Part shown: one piece after another, positions 1-5,962 of the stretch | How the letters are laid out: each line of letters opens with the position of its first letter | How positions within the stretch are numbered: position 1 is the stretch's first letter | Assembly: GCA_023382135.1 (NCBI GenBank) | Contig: JAMCQK010000089.1 | Span: forward strand, 1-18,788 | DNA: 18,788 nt | Direction: 5' to 3' | Origin: Deinococcus sp. | GTDB lineage: Bacteria; Deinococcota; Deinococci; Deinococcales; Thermaceae | Program-made: the position numbers and the translations under genes | Notes under the pieces: generated by a model | Databases searched by the model: none | Seen by the model: the letters and a program-made list of their open reading frames with translations, nothing else | Told to the model about the DNA's origin: nothing

Positions 1-122
1 TGCAGTTGGTAGCCGAGAAGAAATTCTTTCGTGGGCTTCAGTTGTTCCATCGACTCCAGGAGGTTTACAAGAGCATCCGGTTCAAGGACGGCATCTGGCA
101 ACCCGGCCAGCAGGAGGTGCAA
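1..122 (-). CDS. possible partial gene at left edge, unrecognised
   Basis: This is an open minus-strand frame of about 40 codons that runs off the left end. It reads as a leucine-rich helical sequence containing GLPDAVLEPDALVNLLESME and ends at the window edge. A TTG at 120-122 is a possible start, with AGGAG on the minus strand at 138-134, 11 bases upstream. The frame is also open back to the stop codon of the metallo-hydrolase gene (174-176), so the two are in the same phase. A plus-strand frame is open over the same bases up to a TAG at 138-140, so the strand is not certain. A frame this short is open by chance fairly often at this GC content. The only positional support is that it would continue the minus-strand gene series. 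I do not recognise the family. Confidence 0.28.
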   Translation of the reverse strand, partial: MHLLLAGLPDAVLEPDALVNLLESMEQLKPTKEFLLGYQL

Positions 123-173
123 GGCTCGCCATGCTCCTAGTTCCCTTCTGTACCGGTAGCAAGCCGCCTGAGC

Positions 174-1073
174 TCAGGTTGCCAGAATTTCCTCGGGATG
201 AAATTTCTGCCAGTAGCGGCTAAGGCCTTGCACGCTCATCCAGGCGGGGTCGGCAATTTCGTACTCACTCACCTCGGCCTGGCTCAGCCCCGCCTGCAAA
301 AGTTCGGCTGCGACCTTGTGCTCGAAGAGCGGGGTTATCTGTTCCTGAGCTTTGCCTGAGCGGAGTTGGTTTTTGATCCACTGTGACCAGCGGTGCAGGG
401 TTTCTTCCAGGGTGTCCAGGTGGCTCTCCACATCGGTATACGCCCCGAAGTGGGTCAGGTAGAGCGTGTCAAGCCCCAGGCTGCGGATACGCGCCAGCGT
501 TTCGCGCCAGCCTTCCACGTGAATGTCCGGTGGAGGGCACGGCGGAACAGCCGGACCCCCGCCAATTCGCACGCCAGCCGCGTCGCCGCCAAAAAGAGCG
601 TCTTCCACCTGGAAGGCCAGGTGGTGTGGAGCGTGGCCGGGGGCCTCGAGGGCCTTGACTTTGGTGTTACCGAAGGTAATCACTTGGCCGTCCGCCAAGG
701 TCCGAATCTGGGACCCTCCAACCGGCTCCATCCGGCCCCATAGGGTTCGCATCTGGTCACCATAAATGCGGGTGGCCGAGGCCCAAAGCTTGCTGGGGTC
801 CGCTAAGTGGGGCGCGCCTTTGGGATGTACATAAATGGTGGCGCCGTGCTGGGCGAACCTCCAAGCGGCGCCCGCGTGGTCAAGGTGAATGTGGGTGACA
901 AAAACGTGGCGCACATCTTCTCTGCTATAACCAAAACCCGCAAGGCCTTTTTCCAACGCGGCGAAGCATGACTCCGGCCCGGTCTCGATAACCACGGGGC
1001 CCTCTGGGGTATCGATAACGAACGACGCGATAGTGCGGGGCGCACGGTAATGGAGGTCTAGGATGTGGATCAT
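174..1073 (-). CDS. metallo-beta-lactamase-fold hydrolase
   Basis: This is a 299-residue soluble protein of the MBL-fold superfamily, glyoxalase II-like in layout. The metal motif H-x-H-x-D-H is at residues 61-66 (THIHLDHAG). The other expected ligands follow in order: His147 in APGHAPH, Asp164 in FGGDAAG and His208 in LTHFG. This is a complete binuclear metal site. A C-terminal region of about 90 residues is helical and ends the protein without a second recognised domain. The ATG at 1073 is chosen because the conserved strand IHILDLHY begins there and GGTGAGG lies just upstream; a TTG eight codons earlier would only add Gly/Arg-rich residues. The gene lies 36 bp downstream of the FAH-family gene on the same strand, so the two are probably co-transcribed. 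The substrate cannot be told from sequence; thioesters and lactones are typical of the family. Confidence 0.88.
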   Translation of the reverse strand: MIHILDLHYRAPRTIASFVIDTPEGPVVIETGPESCFAALEKGLAGFGYSREDVRHVFVTHIHLDHAGAAWRFAQHGATIYVHPKGAPHLADPSKLWASATRIYGDQMRTLWGRMEPVGGSQIRTLADGQVITFGNTKVKALEAPGHAPHHLAFQVEDALFGGDAAGVRIGGGPAVPPCPPPDIHVEGWRETLARIRSLGLDTLYLTHFGAYTDVESHLDTLEETLHRWSQWIKNQLRSGKAQEQITPLFEHKVAAELLQAGLSQAEVSEYEIADPAWMSVQGLSRYWQKFHPEEILAT

Positions 1074-1109
1074 GCCCTCACCCCGGCCCGCTCCCAAATA
1101 GAGGGGGAG

Positions 1110-1853
1110 CTACACAATAGGTGTATGCAAGCTGCCGATGCCTTCAATGGCAACCTCGACCTTGTCGCCGGGCTTGAGTTCGCCCACGCCTTCCGGGGTA
1201 CCGGTGAGCACCACATCGCCCGCCTCCAGCGTCATGAAGGAGCTGATGTAGCTCAGAATTTTGGCCACTGGAAAAATCATCTGCGAGGTGTGCGCCTCTT
1301 GCCGAAGCACACCATTGACGTAGGTGCGCAGTGTGGTGTCCTGCGGGTCTAGCGTGGTCTTGAGCCAGGGGCCTAGAGGGCAGAATTTGTCGGCGGATTT
1401 GGCGCGCACCCATTGCAGGTCGGTTTTCTGCTTGTCGCGCGCGGTTATGTCGAGCGCGCAGGTATAGCCCAGTACGTGCTCGAGGGCTTCGGCTTCCGGC
1501 ACATTTTGCATGCGGCTTTCAATTACAACAGCAAGCTCGCCTTCATAGTGAAGCAGCCGGGTAAAAGAGGGATAGGGTACGGGCTCACCAGGGTCGGCCA
1601 GTGTGTTGGGGCCCTTGAGAAAGATGCCAGGTTCGGCGGGAAGTTCCTGGGACATGTGGCCCATTTCTTTGATGTGGTCCAGGTAGTTTCGGCCCACGCA
1701 GACAATTTTGCTGGGCGCAGCGGGGGCACAGAGGCGCACGCTGGCGAGGTCAAAATGGAGGCCTGTAGGGTTGCCTGCGGGGGCGTCGGTCTCGTGGATG
1801 GTTTCGCCTTTCAAGAACCCCCAGCGGCCATGATTAAAACGCACGATCTTCAT
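1110..1853 (-). CDS. fumarylacetoacetate hydrolase (FAH) family protein
   Basis: This is a 247-residue FAH-superfamily enzyme. Such proteins hydrolyse or isomerise diketo or hydroxymuconate-type intermediates, often in aromatic-acid breakdown; some are oxaloacetate tautomerases or decarboxylases. The N-terminal lead domain (1-45) is followed by KIVCVGRNYLDH (49-60). The metal ligands are Glu104 and Glu106 (HYEGELAV) and Asp135 (CALDITARD). The typical C-terminal GTPEGVG loop is at 218-224. Length and motif order match the short bacterial FAH family. The ATG at 1853 is used because MKIVRFNHG is the usual start of the family. There is no Shine-Dalgarno sequence; instead TATAAT lies 6 bases upstream, which suggests a leaderless transcript. 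The gene is probably the first of a two-gene unit with the MBL-fold gene. The exact substrate is unknown. Confidence 0.9.
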   Translation of the reverse strand: MKIVRFNHGRWGFLKGETIHETDAPAGNPTGLHFDLASVRLCAPAAPSKIVCVGRNYLDHIKEMGHMSQELPAEPGIFLKGPNTLADPGEPVPYPSFTRLLHYEGELAVVIESRMQNVPEAEALEHVLGYTCALDITARDKQKTDLQWVRAKSADKFCPLGPWLKTTLDPQDTTLRTYVNGVLRQEAHTSQMIFPVAKILSYISSFMTLEAGDVVLTGTPEGVGELKPGDKVEVAIEGIGSLHTPIV

Positions 1854-1870
1854 GGGGAAATTATATCCCC
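1854..1870 (-). promoter_or_regulatory. leaderless-type promoter of the FAH gene
   Basis: A consensus -10 box TATAAT sits on the minus strand at 1865-1860, and only six bases (TTCCCC) separate it from the ATG at 1853-1851. Initiation 6-7 bases after a -10 box would fall at or next to the start codon. Leaderless mRNAs of this shape are common in Deinococcus-Thermus. The box is flanked by the inverted arms GGGGA (1870-1866) and TCCCC (1858-1854). No good -35 hexamer is visible at 16-18 bases; that position is occupied by a palindrome. Confidence 0.55.
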
Positions 1871-1871
1871 G

Positions 1872-1885
1872 GATCAAATTTGATC
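1872..1885. promoter_or_regulatory. 14-bp perfect palindrome, operator-like
   Basis: GATCAAATTTGATC is a perfect inverted repeat just upstream of the -10 box of the FAH gene, in the spacer/-35 zone. A protein bound here would block or replace -35 contacts. The position and symmetry suggest a dimeric regulator, but no partner gene can be named. The window's LacI-family regulator lies about 3 kb away and is not linked to it by any evidence. Confidence 0.45.
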
Positions 1886-1957
1886 ACTGTTTTACGGTAG
1901 GGAGCGCACAGCGGCGGCCCCTGCACAGACCTGATATTGATGTGTGGTAAACAACAT

Positions 1958-3838
1958 CTACAATTCCAGCTCCTGCGCCAGGGTCTCCCAGCGTTGGTAT
2001 TTCTCGGCAAGCTGGGCCTCGAGGCCCTCCATTTCGCCCGCCAGCCGCGTGTACTCTTCCGGACCCAGGCCCGCTTCGCCAACCATCTGCCGCAAGGCTC
2101 CGAGGCCAGACTCCAAGCTGGCGATTTCCTGTTCCAGCGCTTCGCGCTCGCGTTCCAAGCGCCAGCGGCCCTTGGGTTTTTCTTTTGGCTTGACACCAGG
2201 TATGCGCGAGGGTGTCCGCGGCGGCAAACTTGGCGCAGCCCGGGACTGCTGGCGTTCGAGGTACGCTCTTGGTGTGCCAGGGTAGTCGGTGAAGACTCCA
2301 TCGGTAATATGCCAAGTACGGGTGGCCAGCCGGTTCAGGAAATAGAGGTCGTGCGAGACCAAGAGCAGCGTGCCGGGATACTCGGACAACGCCTCTTCCA
2401 GGCGTTCGGTGGCCTCGAGGTCCAGGTGGTTGGTCGGCTCGTCCAGCACCAGCAGGTTGGCCTCCTCTAACGAAAGCGCTAGCAACGAAAGCCGTGCCCG
2501 TTCTCCGCCGGAAAGCGCCGAAATTTTTTTGAACTGCGCCAGATAGGGAAACTGCCAGGCGCCCAGTGCGGCGTGAGCCTTCTCCCCCAGGATGCGGTAG
2601 AGGGTCTGGTACAAGGTGGTATCCGGGTCGAAGCCAGACAGTTTTTGATCGTAGTAGCCCACGCGCACGTTCGTGCCGGTGCGCAGGTGGCCCTTGGGGT
2701 CATCGGAAGGGAGCAGGCCCAGAAGCACCTTGAGCAAGGTGGTCTTGCCCGCACCGTTGGGGCCAATAATGGCCACGCGCTCACCCCGCCGGACGACCAG
2801 GCTTTCCACCCGGAAAAGCCTGCGGCCAGAAAGCGACTTTTCCAGCCCGACGCCTTCGAGCACGCGTTCAGGCCCGGCGTCCGCCGGAAAACGCATCCTG
2901 ACCACGCCCTCGGCGTGTACCGGTACCGGCGGGGCCTCGAGCAGAAAACGCTCCACCCGGCTCTCCATGGCGTCCTTGCGGGCGGCCATTTTTTCGCTGG
3001 AAGCGGCCCAGCGCCTAAACTCGGCCAGGGCGGCCTCGAGGCGTTCCTTTTCCTTTTGCCAGGCCTGGTAGTCCTTGAGTTCCTGCGCTTCTTGTTTCTC
3101 GCGCTGCCCTCTGAAGCTCGAGTAGTTCCCTTGGTACCACAAAAGCTTGCCCCGCCTGAGCCAAGCAACTTTTTTGACCACCCGGTCCAGAAACCCGCGG
3201 TCGTGGGATACCAGCATCAAGGCGCCACCGAAATTTGTGATGAAGCCCGCGAGCCAGTCGCGCATGCCCAGGTCCAGGTGGTTGGTAGGCTCGTCCAAGA
3301 GCAGTATGTCCGCGCCGGAAAGCAGCACCTCGCCGAGCGCCAGCCTGCGGGCTTCGCCGCCGGAGAGTTCGCTGGCTTGGTGGTCTTCGCGACCCTCAAA
3401 AGCCAGGCCCTTCAGCACCGAGCGGTAACGGGCGGCCCTGGTGTAGCCGCCAGCGGTCTCGAAGCGTTGGTGCAGCTGGTCCCAGCGGGAGTAGGTTTCG
3501 GGATCGGAGAGGCGGGCCTCGAGGCCCAAGAGTTCTTGTTCCATCGCTTCCAAGCGGGCAAAGCCCCGCTCCAAAACCTGGCGCAGGGTACTGCCCGCCG
3601 GGTACTGCGGTTCTTGCGCCAGCAGGGCGGTCTGAACCCCCGGCGCAAGGTTGATGGTTCCGCGGCTGGCCTCGAGTTCTCCGTTGAGTATGCGCAACAA
3701 CGAGGTCTTACCTGAGCCGTTCCTGCCAACTAGTGCCACGCGGTCACCCAGGTAAAGCGAAAACTCCACCCCCAGCAGCAGGTCGTTGCCGCCCACGGCG
3801 TATTCCAGCTTGTTTGCTGCCAGTACCCGCATTACCAT
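1958..3838 (-). CDS. ABC-F family ATPase, Uup-type
   Basis: This is a 626-residue soluble protein with two ABC ATPase domains and no membrane segment, which places it in the ABC-F class of ribosome-associated ATPases rather than transporters. Domain 1 has Walker A GRNGSGKTS (38-46), signature LSGGE (158-162) and Walker B LLLDEPTNHLD (179-189). A charged helical linker of the P-site tRNA interaction type spans about 243-315. Domain 2 has GPNGAGKTT (359-367), LSGGE (442-446) and LVLDEPTNHLD (463-473). A Pro/Lys-rich hinge (535-557) leads to a coiled coil (558-626), the hallmark of the Uup branch. Uup-type proteins are tied to translation and ribosome assembly and to tolerance of DNA damage in other bacteria. 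The ATG at 3838 has GGAG 8 bases upstream. A second in-frame ATG two codons on is an alternative start. Confidence 0.93.
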   Translation of the reverse strand: MVMRVLAANKLEYAVGGNDLLLGVEFSLYLGDRVALVGRNGSGKTSLLRILNGELEASRGTINLAPGVQTALLAQEPQYPAGSTLRQVLERGFARLEAMEQELLGLEARLSDPETYSRWDQLHQRFETAGGYTRAARYRSVLKGLAFEGREDHQASELSGGEARRLALGEVLLSGADILLLDEPTNHLDLGMRDWLAGFITNFGGALMLVSHDRGFLDRVVKKVAWLRRGKLLWYQGNYSSFRGQREKQEAQELKDYQAWQKEKERLEAALAEFRRWAASSEKMAARKDAMESRVERFLLEAPPVPVHAEGVVRMRFPADAGPERVLEGVGLEKSLSGRRLFRVESLVVRRGERVAIIGPNGAGKTTLLKVLLGLLPSDDPKGHLRTGTNVRVGYYDQKLSGFDPDTTLYQTLYRILGEKAHAALGAWQFPYLAQFKKISALSGGERARLSLLALSLEEANLLVLDEPTNHLDLEATERLEEALSEYPGTLLLVSHDLYFLNRLATRTWHITDGVFTDYPGTPRAYLERQQSRAAPSLPPRTPSRIPGVKPKEKPKGRWRLEREREALEQEIASLESGLGALRQMVGEAGLGPEEYTRLAGEMEGLEAQLAEKYQRWETLAQELEL

Positions 3839-3870
3839 TCACCAGGCTCCAGAATACGGGGGCCCAGAAA

Positions 3871-4012
3871 CAACTAAGTATCTCCTAGTGAGTTTGACCC
3901 TTTGGTCAAACTCACTAGGGCCAGAGGGAGTAAGGCCCGCCTGCTGCGAAGCGGGCAGGAACACAGCGCGGCTTTTCAAGCCTTTCGACAAACTTAGACT
4001 GGAGATAATTAG
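3871..4012 (-). repeat. interspersed repeat, copy A (about 142 bp)
   Basis: Read on the minus strand, this stretch aligns along its whole length with copy B at 13047-13164. The first 56 bases differ at about five positions (shared cores include AGTCTAAGTTTG, AAAGGCTTGAAA and CCGCGCTGTGTTCCT). Both copies then share CTCTGGCCCT, a hairpin and GA(G/A)ATACTTA. Copy A carries about 24 extra bases near 3930-3957 with a small GCCCGC/GCGGGC stem (3935-3940 and 3951-3956). It fills most of the 242-bp gap (3839-4080) between the PlsY-like and ABC-F genes. No coding frame or transposase is seen in it. It looks like a short non-autonomous or REP-like element. Confidence 0.8.
3885..3918. repeat. 15-bp perfect hairpin in repeat copy A
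   Basis: The arms CTAGTGAGTTTGACC (3885-3899) and GGTCAAACTCACTAG (3904-3918) are perfectly complementary around the loop CTTT. No T-tract follows on either strand, so it is not a classical intrinsic terminator. It lies between two co-directional minus-strand genes and may still stop transcription, shape mRNA ends, or be the recognition structure of the repeat. Confidence 0.85.
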
Positions 4013-4080
4013 CCCCAGGGGGCCGAGCAAGGCCTCTGGCCAAGCTACGGCGGCCAAAGTTCGACACGCCCGCGGTGGGA

Positions 4081-4653
4081 TCACCACTTGTTCCGCATAA
4101 TCCGGATGCCGCGGATCGCCACCAGCACGCTTACCAGCAAAAACGTATAGAACGCGGCTGGCTCCCCCCGTAGCAAAACCAGCATCATGGGATACGCCAC
4201 CATGGCTGCCACCGGAGCCGGATACACCTTGGTACGGTTCCGTATCCAGTAGCCGCGCCAGTACAAGAGCATAACCAGCAGGCCCACAACCACGGCGCTC
4301 AAAGTGGTTGTGGGGAAAAGCCAGCCAAAGAAACCGATGGTGGGCGCGATGCCCCCGCCGCCCCGAAAGCCAAAGTAAAGCGGCCAGTTGTGCCCGGCTA
4401 CCAAGGCCGCCGCCATCAAAGGCTCCAGCCAGGAAGATTCTCCCAGGCTGCTCGCCCACGCCGTCAGCGCGCCCTTGGCCAGGTCCAGAAGCGCAACCGT
4501 AATACCCCAAGCGGGGCCCAGTTGGCGAAAAACCCCTGACCCACCCGGCACGTCGCGCGAGACCAGGTCGGTGCGCCGAATCCTGGCGGCTACCTGCCCA
4601 AAACTGACCGAACCCGTAAGGTAGGCGGTTACAACCAAAAGAAAGTCGGTCAT
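4081..4653 (-). CDS. PlsY-like glycerol-3-phosphate acyltransferase paralogue
   Basis: This is a 190-residue integral membrane protein of the PlsY family, which acylates glycerol-3-phosphate from acyl-phosphate in phospholipid synthesis. Hydrophobic segments lie at about 4-23, 50-70, 76-93, 103-131, 146-161 and 166-182. Motif 1 is recognisable as GSVSFGQ (14-20) and motif 3 as GHNWPLYFGFRGGGG (87-101). Two signature positions are unusual. Motif 2, normally GSGNxGATN, reads GGSGVFRQLG (37-46), and the Lys of the GGKG loop is Gly. This suggests a paralogue with a changed substrate or activity rather than the housekeeping enzyme; several Deinococcus-Thermus genomes carry more than one PlsY. The ATG at 4653 has GGGGGA just upstream. 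It is divergent from the LacI-family gene, with which it shares a short control region. Confidence 0.82.
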   Translation of the reverse strand: MTDFLLVVTAYLTGSVSFGQVAARIRRTDLVSRDVPGGSGVFRQLGPAWGITVALLDLAKGALTAWASSLGESSWLEPLMAAALVAGHNWPLYFGFRGGGGIAPTIGFFGWLFPTTTLSAVVVGLLVMLLYWRGYWIRNRTKVYPAPVAAMVAYPMMLVLLRGEPAAFYTFLLVSVLVAIRGIRIMRNKW

Positions 4654-4668
4654 CGGTCCCCCATTGCC

Positions 4669-4696
4669 TTGACGTACCCGTGGCCAATTGTATGCT
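4669..4696 (+). promoter_or_regulatory. promoter for LacI-family gene
   Basis: The -35 box TTGACG (4669-4674), a 16-bp spacer and the -10 box TATGCT (4691-4696) form a good sigma-A-type promoter. Transcription would start near 4703, which excludes the in-frame GTG at 4680 as a start codon. On the opposite strand TACAAT (4692-4687) overlaps the -10 box and could serve the divergent PlsY-like gene. TGTATGCTGTACA (4690-4702) has partial dyad symmetry and is a possible autoregulatory site. Confidence 0.5.
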
Positions 4697-4748
4697 GTAC
4701 ACGAATCTCGGCGCGTTACTCTCGCGTGGGATGCGGCGGAACCACTGG

Positions 4749-5870
4749 ATGAAGAAGCGCAAGCCCACCATCAACGAGGTCGCCAGGCTGGCCGGAGTCG
4801 GCATCGGCACAGTGAGCCGGGTGTTGAACAATCATGTTGCGGTGCGGGACGAAACACGGCTTCGGGTACAACGAGCGATGGAAAAACTGGGTTATAGCCC
4901 CAATCCGCACGCCCGGCGCGTGGCCGGGGGCCGCAGTTACACCGTTTCGGTGATGCTGCCTTTTGTAGCCACCGAGTTTTACAGCCGGCTGATAGAAGGG
5001 ATTGAGAAAGTGCTGGAACGCGAACGCTTCGAGCTGGCGCTTTTCCCCTTGCTTTCGCCGCGCCGTCTGGAGCGCTACCTCCAGAGCGATACCTTGGCTT
5101 ACCAGACCGATGGACTGATTATTTCCTCCTACGATCTCGCCGAGCTCTTCGAAGACAAGCGTTTGCCAACGGACCACCCGGTGGTCTTTGTGGATACCAA
5201 GAGTGCCCATTACGACTCGGTATTTATGGATAACCGGCTGGGCGGAAAGATTGCCGCCGAACACTTAGCGCCTCTGGGCAGGTGCTTTGCGATTACGGTG
5301 GAAGAGGACATTGACAAAGCGTTCAACCACACGGTATTTGCCGAAAGACTGGCGGGTTTCAAGCAGGGGTTGCGGGAAATGAAGCTGGCGTTGCCGCGCT
5401 CGCACGTATTCACTACCAGGCTTTCCGCCGAAGGCGGGCGGCTGGCGCTGCAACATTTCCTGCAGGCCTCGCTCAGCCCGCAAAGGCTGGTTGCTTCTAG
5501 GCCCCCCCTCTCCATCTTTGCCGGAGCCGACTTGCTGGCGCTGGGTGTGCTGGAAGAAGCCGAAAGGCTTGGGTTAGAACTGGGCCGGGACCTGTTGGTG
5601 CTCGGCTACGACGGCCAGCCCTGGACCCAGGAAAAACAACTTTCCACCCTTTCTCAGCCGGTGGAGGCCATGGGCGCCCGCGCGGCGGAATTTTTGCTTG
5701 AGCGGATGAAGGGTTTTAACGGTAAACCTAGAACAATCCGCTTTGAGCCCGCTCTGGTGGAGCGCGAGTCCACGCTTCTTGGTGGCTCCGCCTCCAGGAA
5801 GGCTGGCCAAGCAGTTTCTGCTCAGGCTGCGGCAAACGGCGCTATGGGTTCCTCCGGCGGGCCCGACTAA
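4749..5870 (+). CDS. LacI-family transcriptional regulator
   Basis: This is a 373-residue DNA-binding repressor or activator. An N-terminal LacI-type helix-turn-helix (about 7-27, INEVARLAGVGIGTVSRVLN) is followed by the hinge region with NPHARRVAGG (52-61). The rest is a periplasmic-binding-protein-like sensor domain, ending in the typical LGYDGQPWT and STLSQPVEAMGARAAE blocks. After the usual C-terminus (ALVERESTLL) there is an extra tail of about 30 residues rich in Ala, Gly and Ser. The ATG at 4749 begins the standard MKKRKPTINEVA start; the ATG at 4731 is possible, and the GTG at 4680 lies upstream of the predicted transcript start. No sugar transport or hydrolase gene is nearby, so the effector is not evident. 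The nearest targets are its own promoter, the divergent PlsY-like gene, or mqnE 92 bp downstream. Confidence 0.9.
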   Translation: MKKRKPTINEVARLAGVGIGTVSRVLNNHVAVRDETRLRVQRAMEKLGYSPNPHARRVAGGRSYTVSVMLPFVATEFYSRLIEGIEKVLERERFELALFPLLSPRRLERYLQSDTLAYQTDGLIISSYDLAELFEDKRLPTDHPVVFVDTKSAHYDSVFMDNRLGGKIAAEHLAPLGRCFAITVEEDIDKAFNHTVFAERLAGFKQGLREMKLALPRSHVFTTRLSAEGGRLALQHFLQASLSPQRLVASRPPLSIFAGADLLALGVLEEAERLGLELGRDLLVLGYDGQPWTQEKQLSTLSQPVEAMGARAAEFLLERMKGFNGKPRTIRFEPALVERESTLLGGSASRKAGQAVSAQAAANGAMGSSGGPD

Positions 5871-5949
5871 GCTAGAGAGCCCGACGGGTAGCCAAAACCT
5901 TCACCACAAAATACCGAACAGGCTTTCTTTTTTGGCCTGCCCCAGGTGC

Positions 5950-5962
5950 TAGGATAACGGGG
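5950..5962 (+). promoter_or_regulatory. possible leaderless promoter or RBS of mqnE
   Basis: TAGGAT (5950-5955) followed by seven bases and the ATG at 5963 fits a -10 box for a leaderless transcript. No clear -35 is seen in the T-rich stretch upstream. The same bases contain AGGA 8 bases before the ATG, which would also work as a ribosome binding site, so the sequence cannot decide between the two. Confidence 0.3.

Noticed and set aside
2573..3715. Long plus-strand frame of 380 codons opposite the ABC-F gene
   Set aside because: It is an antisense shadow of a strongly supported gene with two intact ATPase domains, and has no recognisable family or start signal.
4680..4748. GTG at 4680 as start of the LacI-family gene
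   Set aside because: It lies within the predicted promoter, upstream of the expected transcript start, and the extra residues are not family-like.
3839..4831. Minus-strand frame of 330 codons crossing repeat A, the PlsY-like gene and the LacI start
   Set aside because: It spans a repeat and two supported genes in another phase, and shows no family features.
5919..5939. CAGGC / GCCTG inverted repeat with a T-rich stretch, as a terminator after the LacI gene
   Set aside because: The T-run is in the loop rather than after a stem, and the stem is only 5 bp.
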